From: Hymenobacter sedentarius
GTDB lineage: Bacteria; Bacteroidota; Bacteroidia; Cytophagales; Hymenobacteraceae
Assembly: GCF_001507645.1 (NCBI RefSeq)
Contig: NZ_CP013909.1
Span: 4,340,001-4,404,000, forward strand
Reading direction: 5' to 3'
Length of the DNA stretch: 64,000 nucleotides
Shown here: positions 1 to 8,030 of the stretch, in pieces
Layout: each line of letters starts with the position of its first letter
Position numbering within the stretch: the stretch's first letter is position 1
The notes under the pieces: generated by a model
What the model was told of the DNA's origin: nothing
Databases searched by the model: none
Seen by the model: the letters and a program-made list of their open reading frames with translations, nothing else
Position numbers and translations under genes: made by a program

Positions 1-259
1 ACAACCCGCTGCTGCCCGCCATGGTGGGCCTCACCCTGCTGCTACTGGCCCTGTACCTTTACGTGCCCGCGTTGCAGCATCTATTTCAGCTGCAGCCGCT
101 CACCTGGCCGCAGCTGGCGGCCTGCGCCGGGGTGGCGGCCCTGAGGACGGGGTGGCGGCCCTGAGGACGGGGTGGTTTGAAGGATACAAAGCGCTGACCC
201 GAAGCGCCATGGCCCGAAACCCTGCGCCGGCGCGCGGGGTGACGGTTGGTATTGGCTGA
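1..259 (+). pseudogene. Cation-transporting P-type ATPase, C-terminal end, frame-broken
   Basis: The window opens inside a reading frame (first full codon at 3) whose product begins NPLLPAMVGLTLLLLALYLY and continues with VPALQHLFQLQPLTWPQLAA. This matches the C-terminal membrane region of calcium/cation P-type ATPases: an N-P-L-L helix start, a V-P-L-Q-F-pattern loop, then L-W-L. The current frame stops at 162-164 just after a duplicated 20-bp segment. If one copy is removed, the frame continues through WFEGYKALTRS to a stop at 257-259, and a W-F-E-x-x-K ending is typical of these pumps. I infer a C-terminal frameshift caused by the duplication. The rest of the gene lies outside the window, so it is unknown whether the pump still works. 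Family call is moderate. Confidence 0.5.
131..170 (+). repeat. 20-bp perfect tandem duplication
   Basis: Bases 131-150 and 151-170 are identical (GGTGGCGGCCCTGAGGACGG), and the next five bases repeat the unit's start. Because 20 is not a multiple of three, the second copy shifts the ATPase frame and brings a TGA into phase at 162-164. Confidence 0.9.
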
Positions 260-309
260 ATGCCCAGTTCGGGGCAAAAACCTTGATTTTTTAGCTCAAT
301 TTCAAACCC

Positions 310-691
310 TTACATCGGCGAACCGGCTTTTGCTGGAGCCGGAAACAGGGCCCGGCGCAGGGTCGCGTCGCAGCCATACGGGTCCGCATAGAATTTTAGC
401 GCTCCCGCCTCGGCTCCGCAGGTGGCGTAGCGTACGTACAGCGGCATGGGGTGGCGCAGGATGTAGTCTTTGAATGGCAGCTGCCCCCGCAAAGGCGTCC
501 TCACTGGGCAGCCGCACCGGGCGCCCGTCGCGCCGCAGGAGGTACTTGGCCAGCTGCAGGGGCCTTTCCAGCCGGATGCAGCCGTGGCTGCTCAGCGCCC
601 GGCCGGGCTGCGTAAAGAGCTCCCGATAGGGCGTGTCGTGCAGGTAGATGGAGTATGGGTAATCGAACCGAAAAACGATGTTGCCGGCACC
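310..691 (-). pseudogene. L,D-transpeptidase (YkuD/YcbB type), truncated and frameshifted relic
   Basis: Minus-strand reading gives a YkuD-type catalytic region: RPGAGNIVFRFDYPYSIYLH, then DTP, then SSHGCIRLERP with the catalytic H-G-C-x-R block near 570-586. After about base 488 the coding continues in another frame as QLPFKDYILRHPMPLYVRYA, the usual C-terminal segment of YcbB-like L,D-transpeptidases, ending at 310. The switch coincides with a run of five C (484-488); removing one base would restore one frame. The N-terminal two thirds of the family are missing, since the relic begins 4 nt beyond the universal stress protein stop. The family cross-links peptidoglycan in the periplasm; this copy should be non-functional. 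A sequencing error could explain the frameshift but not the missing 5' part. Confidence 0.7.
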
Positions 692-695
692 CGGC

Positions 696-1583
696 CTACA
701 GCGTCTCCATGGAAACGTCTGCCATTCTATTTTCAACGGCCAGCTTTAAACTGCATTCCGCCCAATTGGCCTCGGTGGGCCGGGTCCAGGTGGGGAGCAG
801 CAGCACCGGAATGCACAGGTGGTAGGGATTGGCCCGGGTGGCGTTGGGGTTGAAAAACTGGTGCAACAGCTCGCCGGCCGAGCTGGCTATTACCAGCAGC
901 TCGGCTGAATGCTGCGAGCAATACCCGCTGATGCCCTCCAAGGCGTCTTCCTGGGGCAGCATGTGCACGGCGGCGCTGGGCAGGTGGGCGTGGGCATTCA
1001 GCAGCGCTTTTTTCAACGACCCGAGGCACATGCTGTCGTCGGGCTGAAACTGCACCAGGTCGAAGTGCGCGCTGGTGGTGCGGGCCAGGCAGGGCAGCCA
1101 GGCCAGCCGCTGCCCCTGGAAGTGCGCAAAATTGCCGGCTACCACCACGTAGGTGGGCAGCTCGTGGTGGCCGGGCGGCACGATGAGCACGGGGCAGCTC
1201 AATTGGTCGGGCAGCAGCGTCACGGCGTCGCCGGCGGCAGTGGAGGCGGTGCCTTTGGTCAGGTTCAGGCCGGTCACCAGCAGGTCGGCCTTGTAGCCGG
1301 TCACCAGCGCCTCCAGGGCATCGGGAATGGGGCCGGTGGCCAAGTGGTACCAGTAATTGATGCGCCGGCCGCTCTGGCGGGCCAGCTGCTGGTAGCGCAG
1401 GCGCTCGGCCAGCGCTTCGAGGCGGCGCAGGCGGGCCGCGCGCAGCTCAGGCGGCGGTTCGTCGGCCGAGCCATTGTCTACCAGCACGATTCTGGCGGGC
1501 AGGCGCGCGGCCAGGCTGTTGGCATACACCAAGGCATTTTCGGACGGCTCCGTGAAGTCGATGGGAACGAGAATGGTTTTCAT
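696..1583 (-). CDS. Universal stress protein (tandem Usp domains)
   Basis: The 295-residue product starts MKTILVPIDFTEPSENALVY, the classic first strand and helix of a Usp domain. A second half begins near residue 145 (LPTYVVVAGNFAHFQGQRLA), giving the double-domain length usual in Bacteroidota. The end of the first domain reads DLLVTGLNLTKGT with PVLIVPP after it, close to the G-2x-G-9x-G-S/T nucleotide-binding region, but the glycine pattern is incomplete, so ATP binding is uncertain. These are cytoplasmic proteins linked to stress survival; the exact role is unknown. It is intact while both neighbours on the same strand are L,D-transpeptidase relics, so it probably survived selectively in a decaying region. 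Confidence 0.85.
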   Translation of the reverse strand: MKTILVPIDFTEPSENALVYANSLAARLPARIVLVDNGSADEPPPELRAARLRRLEALAERLRYQQLARQSGRRINYWYHLATGPIPDALEALVTGYKADLLVTGLNLTKGTASTAAGDAVTLLPDQLSCPVLIVPPGHHELPTYVVVAGNFAHFQGQRLAWLPCLARTTSAHFDLVQFQPDDSMCLGSLKKALLNAHAHLPSAAVHMLPQEDALEGISGYCSQHSAELLVIASSAGELLHQFFNPNATRANPYHLCIPVLLLPTWTRPTEANWAECSLKLAVENRMADVSMETL

Positions 1584-1805
1584 GGTGGCGGAAAAGCAGG
1601 AAGAGCGTTCAATGAGGACAGGGCGTTGGAGTGAAGGGCCGCAAAGGCGCGGAAGCTTAGCAGCTGGCCGGCCACCACGGGACTACGGCAGAGCGGTTTG
1701 CGAATGGAGCCGAAGCGGCCGGACGGCCCGCCCGGGGCCGGCTTACCCACAAAAGGTCAGTGGTTCGGCTGTCCAATAATTGCTGCCAGGGGCAGCCTCC
1801 CGGCC

Positions 1806-2411
1806 CTATGCCTCGGGGTAGAGCCGAGGCTGGCCAGCAGCCACCGCACAGGTGGCATAGCGCACGTGCAAGGGCATAGAATGCCTCAGGTGTAAACTGC
1901 GGAATTCGGGGGCTGGTTCACCCTTGGCTATAGCGGGCATGGTAGCCTGCGCACTGTCGGGCCTTAGCAGCAACGCTGCCAGGCGCATGGGGCGCTGCTG
2001 GTAGATACAAGCTTTTTTCGGGGAGCAGGCGGGCCATTCAAAACCCTTGGAATCAATGGCATCGCAAAAGGACAATCCGCGAGCTGAGAAGGCACGGGCC
2101 GTGGCCTGCGCGCAGGACCGGCGTGGCCGGGTGGCAAAGCGGCAAGCCACGCGCCACTGCGGCGCCTCGCTCTCGGACGCAATCTGGCGGCTGAGCGGGG
2201 GCGCAGGTCGGCAGGGGTGCCCAATGATGAGGCGGTGGGTAGACTGGCAGCGCAGCAACGCCACCTTTAAGCCGACAGTCGCCAGGGCAGGTGTGGTTGC
2301 CCCAGCCGTTTCCGGCGGATAGGCACTGAGCGCCTGGCCGCTCCGGGGCCTCACCTCTGGGGTGTTCCTCGGCAGCAGTGCTAGTAAGCTCGACCAACCA
2401 AACAGTGACAT
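1806..2411 (-). pseudogene. L,D-transpeptidase relic with the catalytic domain deleted
   Basis: This open frame looks like a YcbB-type L,D-transpeptidase with an internal deletion. HRLIIGHPCRPAPPLSRQIA matches the conserved V-I-V-G-x-P-x-R-x-T-P segment ahead of the catalytic domain, and a degraded W-V-P-like stretch follows. The frame then jumps to QQRPMRLAALLLRPDS and LRHSMPLHVRYATCA, which align with ERPLQLAKYLLRRD and LRHPMPLYVRYATCG of the relic at 310-691. The part that should carry H-G-C-x-R is absent. The first 50 or so residues look unrelated. I infer a dead paralogue of the first relic, still open by chance. A short expressed protein cannot be excluded but would lack transpeptidase activity. 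Confidence 0.55.
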
Positions 2412-2555
2412 AAACCGCGCTAAAACGATGGAATCGCACCCGGGCCTCGGCAGTACCAGTGAAAGACGCGAGCAGAATCTAACAGGTTGCGGCCCAGTTT
2501 ATGGCCATGGCCAGCTGCCTCGCAGGCCGGCCATTTATTCGGCGCCCGTTCGGGT

Positions 2556-2873
2556 CTAGGGGCTCACCTTGCTCAGCAGCGTCGAGGCCAGGCCATCTTC
2601 GGCCGGGAGGCCCTGCTGCCGCCACAGCTCCACGCCCTGGCGCACGAGCACGCAGGCCGGCAGCTCGTCGAGCCCGAAGCTGCGCACCACGGCCGGGTGG
2701 TTGGCCTCATCGATGGTAAGCACCCGAATGGAGCTACCCAGCTGGTCTTGCAGGCTGCGCAGCGCGGCCCTAATGCCGGGCTCGACGGGGGCTTGAGTGG
2801 TAGAATCCGGTGGCAAAAGCACCAGCAACACGGCTGTACCCAGCAGCACAGGTGAGGTTGAGACAGGAACCAT
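2556..2873 (-). CDS. Thioredoxin-fold protein without CxxC
   Basis: From the ATG at 2871-2873 the product is about 105 aa. It has a hydrophobic N-terminus (MVPVSTSPVLLGTAVLLVLL, signal peptide or anchor) followed by a thioredoxin-like half: IRVLTIDEANHPAVVRSFGL, then DELPACVLVRQGVELWRQQG. This resembles the beta-alpha-beta end of thioredoxins, including a cis-proline region (L-P-A-C-V-L), but there is no CxxC motif. It therefore probably does not act as a standard disulfide reductase. A longer start at 2966 would overlap the kinase region upstream and adds a charged, non-signal-like tail, so I prefer 2873. It is transcribed divergently from the histidine kinase. Function unknown. Confidence 0.55.
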   Translation of the reverse strand: MVPVSTSPVLLGTAVLLVLLPPDSTTQAPVEPGIRAALRSLQDQLGSSIRVLTIDEANHPAVVRSFGLDELPACVLVRQGVELWRQQGLPAEDGLASTLLSKVSP

Positions 2874-3057
2874 CAGGGATGCGAGTGAGTAGAAGTCAAT
2901 TAGTAAGTCGGATTGTTGTTGTAAAATTACTTTTCGGTCCCGCGGCCTCCCCATGATGTTTCTCATGCGGACGCTTGACCTTCATCATCCGCTAGCGCAC
3001 GGGCAACTCCCACGATTGGGCGCGGGTGGGCCGGGCGCCGCTGTTTTGCTTTTCCCT

Positions 3058-4652
3058 ATGCCGCACGACCCTTTTGCGCGGGCGCTAGCCGATATTCTGC
3101 TCAACCAGGCCTCCGAATTTGTGGGGGTTTATGATGTTGAGCTGGACTGGTTTACCCAGGTCAACCCGGCGGGGTACCGGCTGCTGGGCTACCCATCGGC
3201 GCAGGCCCTCTACGACGACCCCGACCGCACTCTGCGCCTGCGCCCCCAGGGCGAAAGCGACGCCGACCACCCCACCGCCGGCCACCGGGAATTTGAGGCC
3301 GTGCTGCGCCGCCAAACCGGCGACACGTTCTGGGCCCGGGTGGAGCTGACGGGCTTTTTCATCGAAGGCAAGCTGTACTTTTTAGTGAGAATCAGCGACA
3401 TCGACCGCCTGCACCAGGCCGAGCACAACCTGGCGCAAAGCGTGAGCCGCTTCGAGGCGGTGGTGGCCAACGCCACCATCGGCATCATTGTGTGCGACGG
3501 CGCGGGCGCCATCGTATCGGCCAACCAGATGGCCCACCAGCAGTTTGGCTACGCCGAGGGCGAGCTGGCCCACCACAAGATTGACCAGCTGGTGCCCATG
3601 GTCCCGGGCCGCCGGCACGACCGGCTGCGGGCGTCGTTCAACGCCCAGCCATCGGTGCGGGCCATGGGCGCCCACCGCGGCAACCTGCAGGGCCTGCGCA
3701 AAGACGGCTCGGTCTTTCCGGTCGAAGTGAGCTTGAGCTATTTCCACCTCGACGACGAGCTTTATGTGGTGTCCTACAGCGTCGACATCACCCAGAAAAA
3801 GGAAGCCGAGCGCGAGCTCATTGCCCAGCGCCAGCGGGTGGAGCGCCTCAACGCCGAGCTCGAGCAGAAGGTGGCCGAGCGCACGCACGCGCTGCTCAGC
3901 ACGCTCGAGCAGCTGGAGCAGCGCAAAGACGAGCTGGCCAAGGCCCTGGCGGCCGAGCAGGAATTGGGCGAGCTCAAGTCGCGCTTCGTGAGCATGGCCT
4001 CGCACGAGTTTCGCACGCCGCTCACGGCGGTGCTTTCCTCCGCTGCCCTTATCGAGAAGTACCCCGAGGCCGGGCAGCAGGCCCAGCGCCAGCGCCACCT
4101 CGAGCGCATCCGCCAGTCTGTGAATCACCTCAACGACATTCTGGAGGAGTTTCTTTCCGTGGGGCGCATCGAAGAAGGCAACATCCTGGCCCGGCCCGCC
4201 GAGCTCAGCATCCTGGAATTACTCACGAGCACCGTGGCCGATGTGCAGGCCCTGATGAAGCCCGGCCAAGCCATCGAGCAGGACGTGGACTGCCCCGAAA
4301 CGGTGTGGCTCGACCCCTCGCTGCTGCGCAAAATCCTGGTCAACCTGCTTTCCAACGCCTTAAAGTATTCCGGAGAGAATGCCCGGGTGCGGGTGCGGGC
4401 CCACTGCGAGGCGGGCGTGCTCACGCTCACGGTGGAAGACCAGGGCGTGGGCATTTCGGCCGAAGACCAGGAGCACTTGTTCGAGCGTTTCTTCCGGGCC
4501 CGCAACGTTACCAACGTGCCCGGCACCGGCCTGGGCCTGTACATCATTGCCAAATACCTGGAGCTGATGAACGGCACCATTTCCCTGCACAGCACCCTCG
4601 GCGTGGGCACTACCGTCACCGTCACCATCCCCTACCAAACGCACGCCGCCGA

Positions 4653-4656
<4 letters not shown>
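3058..4656 (+). CDS. PAS-domain sensor histidine kinase
   Basis: The product from ATG 3058 is about 532 aa with no obvious membrane segment, so it is probably a cytoplasmic sensor. Two PAS domains occupy roughly residues 10-125 and 135-250, the second ending in SYSVDITQKKEAE. A coiled coil rich in E/L/Q (about 250-305) leads to the HisKA H-box FVSMASHEFRTPLTAVLSSA. The ATPase domain shows the N-box (LVNLLSNALKYS), G1 (VEDQGVGIS), an F box (LFERFFRA) and G2 (GTGLGLYIIAKYLELM). The upstream in-frame ATG at 2953 would add a poorly conserved tail, so 3058 is chosen. Its stop overlaps the start of the next gene in an ATGA, so kinase and regulator are translationally coupled and almost certainly cognate. 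The signal sensed is unknown. Confidence 0.9.
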
Positions 4657-5711
<1,055 letters not shown>

Positions 5712-5876
5712 CCGGGCTTGGGTGCGAGCCGCTTGCGTGGTGGAGTGCTCGGGCTGCTCAGTGCCCTGCTCCTGCTTCCTGCCTTCTGGCTGCTCACACC
5801 TCGCGCCCCCCAGTCAGCTCAACTTAATCGGGCTGCCTTACTTTAGGCCCCTACATTCCTTATACCTCCCTCACGA

Positions 5877-6362
5877 ATGAAAACGCTAGCTGACATGGTA
5901 TTGCTCGGTGACCCACGCCTGTACGAGGCGTGTGCGCCAGTGGTGGAAGCCGACCTGCCGCACCTCGCCGGGTGGGTGGCCGACCTGCACAACGTGATGA
6001 GCGAAGTGCGGGCCCGGTACCACTTCGGGCGCGGCATCGCCGCCCCGCAGCTGGGCATCATGAAACGCCTCGTGTACCTCAACCTCGACCGCCCGATGGT
6101 GCTCATCAATCCCGAGCTGACCGACCACAGCGAGGCCATGTTTGAGCTGTGGGACGACTGCATGAGCTTCCCCAATCTGCTGGTGCGGGTGCTGCGCCAC
6201 CAGGCCGTGACGGTTCGCTACCTCGACGAGCACTGGCAGCCGCAAGTCTGGCCGGTGCAGGACGCGCTGTCCGAGCTGCTCCAGCACGAATGCGACCACC
6301 TCGACGGCGTACTGTGCACCATGCGCGCCATCGACCAGCAGTCGTTTCGGTGGAAGCCCTGA
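5877..6362 (+). CDS. Peptide deformylase-like metalloenzyme
   Basis: The 161-aa product carries the three peptide deformylase motifs in order: GRGIAAPQLG (motif 1), DDCMSFPN (motif 2, usually EGCLS) and LQHECDHLDG (motif 3, the HExxH metal and catalytic site). The Cys of motif 2 and two His of motif 3 should bind the Fe/Zn ion. Peptide deformylases remove the N-formyl group from nascent proteins. The changed motif 2 is seen in a divergent Def subgroup, so activity on other formylated or small substrates is possible. It follows the two-component pair by 165 nt with an AT-rich leader and may be a separate unit. Housekeeping Def is probably encoded elsewhere. Confidence 0.85.
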   Translation: MKTLADMVLLGDPRLYEACAPVVEADLPHLAGWVADLHNVMSEVRARYHFGRGIAAPQLGIMKRLVYLNLDRPMVLINPELTDHSEAMFELWDDCMSFPNLLVRVLRHQAVTVRYLDEHWQPQVWPVQDALSELLQHECDHLDGVLCTMRAIDQQSFRWKP

Positions 6363-7346
6363 TTTGCTCAAAGCACTTACCCGAAGCATCGGTACAGATG
6401 AGCCCAATGGCATTGCGCTGCCCAATGGCGGCTGCATAGCTGCGTGGTGACGAAAAAATAAGATTTTCTTCGCTGCCAAGGACATTCTCCCACTTAAAAT
6501 TCTCTTTACTATATTCTTGTATCTAACAACGTAAGCAAGGGGATTGATAGTGTCCCTAACCATTTGATGGCGTGGAAGCTTGTTACCTATAGCACTGGCC
6601 ATCTATAAATATCCGCGTTATCAGAGTATTATTTGGCCCTGAGCCAAGGCAAATAAGCAGCCTCAACAATAGAATATTTTTTGTAAAACTTTGATATTTT
6701 TTATGGTTTTTCTCTTTATATTAGCACCGGCAACAAATGGCTTCTAAGACGCTATCTACCCATAAGCTGTTACGGCTTAGCTTGTGAGCCCACATACGTG
6801 GAAAATACCGGGATATTGATATTTGGTGAAACACTACAAGCTCCTTACAACGAACCTTTAGGGACCTACTGCTAGTCCGATAGCGCAAGTATTCGCTATC
6901 CCGAATAGCCCCACGCCTATTTTCTGGTCTACTGGCGCGACGGCGCGAGCTCATCCGACGTCGGCTCAATTTCCTCGCAGGAAGTTGCTACCCGCTGCTG
7001 TGCCAAACCGGGCCCGGTTACACAGCTACCCATGCCCTGTCAATTACCGGGTCTGCCGCGCTGCGGCGCTAGTATCACCCGGTCTCACAGCCCGATGGCT
7101 GTCGTGCGGCCCTGTATAAAAATGGAACCTTAAATCATCCTTGCCTATGAGGAAGTGGCCTTTGTGTGCCTGATTGGGATGCCTATAAGTCAGTTTAATA
7201 TCGTCGATTATTAACCCATCGTAGCCCAATTTCGCCTAAGGCCTTATTATCAATCTGTATACCAACGATTTTCTGCCTGATGGTAGAGCCTTTGCCCTAC
7301 CGCGACACTTTAAATCATTATTCATTTTTCTTTAACACCTATCGCC
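6363..7346. other. AT-rich intergenic stretch without a supported gene
   Basis: About 980 bases are clearly more AT-rich than the flanks. Short minus-strand frames (6721-6969, 7044-7229) show protein-like composition, but I recognise no family and they lack conserved neighbours. A plus-strand fragment just after the deformylase reads TDEPNGIALPNGG, which resembles a short piece of SMP-30/gluconolactonase proteins but is too short to trust. The stretch probably contains decayed or transferred DNA. The leader of the secreted protein at 7347 lies at its end. Confidence 0.4.
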
Positions 7347-7838
7347 ATGAAAACCAATATTTCATCCTTTGTCCTCTTCATAATTGCACTGTTCAATTTC
7401 AGTGTTGTACAGGCACAAAAAGCTAACCCTCACTTTCAAAAAAAAGAACCAGGCACTTATACCTCAGGTCCTATCCAGCAAGGCAATAACCAAGACTATC
7501 AAGTATGTGCACACGGGACAGTTTATGGCCTTGGTAATGTTAGCTCGGTTTTGGCATCTATAGAAGTAGTGAGTGGAAATGCCACAGTGTATTGCTATAA
7601 TCAAGGTAATCCTGACCATCCAATACCCGGGCAGACGAATACAAATTACTCATCTCAACCTACACCTATTCCTGTGACGAATGGCCATGCCTCGCTTGAA
7701 GGGTTATGTGTGCTCATTACTGGTTCTTGCCAAGGCGGTGGCAATGGATGGCACTATGAAGTCACTAATTTCACACCTACAGCTGTATATGCTGTAATCA
7801 ATGGTACTCGCCTTCTATTAACACCAGAAGCTCAATAA
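7347..7838 (+). CDS. Small secreted protein of unknown function
   Basis: The 163-aa product has a clear signal peptide (hydrophobic SSFVLFIIALFNFSVVQAQ, cleavage likely after AQA). The mature part has four cysteines (VCAHG, VYCYNQ, GLCVLI, GSCQGG), which suggests disulfides in an exported protein, and it ends in a beta-rich segment (WHYEVTNFTPTAVYAVINGT). I recognise no family. Codon use is markedly AT-rich compared with the GC-rich genes on both sides, so horizontal acquisition is likely. A strong hairpin follows at 7862-7936 and may end its transcript. Confidence 0.7.
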   Translation: MKTNISSFVLFIIALFNFSVVQAQKANPHFQKKEPGTYTSGPIQQGNNQDYQVCAHGTVYGLGNVSSVLASIEVVSGNATVYCYNQGNPDHPIPGQTNTNYSSQPTPIPVTNGHASLEGLCVLITGSCQGGGNGWHYEVTNFTPTAVYAVINGTRLLLTPEAQ

Positions 7839-7861
7839 TAGCTTTTAAAGTAATTTGACAG

Positions 7862-7936
7862 TCACACCTTTCAAAACATCTTATAAAAAGGCCAGATTAG
7901 GCATCGGCATTTTATAGGATAGTTTGAAAGGTGTGA
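7862..7936. repeat. Long imperfect hairpin between two genes
   Basis: Arms TCACACCTTTCAAA (7862-7875) and TTTGAAAGGTGTGA (7923-7936) are perfectly complementary, with inner arms TTATAAAA and TTTTATAG. There is no T-run after it, so it may be a relic of a palindromic repeat element rather than a plain intrinsic terminator. Confidence 0.6.
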
Positions 7937-8030
7937 TAAACCTCAATGTAATAAAGCTTAAATGGTAATATTTTAAAGTTAGGGGCACTAATAATATGTT
8001 GTCAAAGCCAAGACTAACCAAGTCACCATA

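Noticed and set aside
909..1634. 241-aa plus-strand ORF opposite the universal stress gene
   Set aside because: Low-complexity Gly/Gln-rich shadow of a well-supported gene.
6380..6440. SMP-30/gluconolactonase fragment (TDEPNGIALPNGG)
   Set aside because: Too short and without flanking similarity.
6721..6969. Arg-rich 82-aa minus-strand ORF in the AT-rich island
   Set aside because: No recognisable motif; possibly transposase debris, but not demonstrable by eye.
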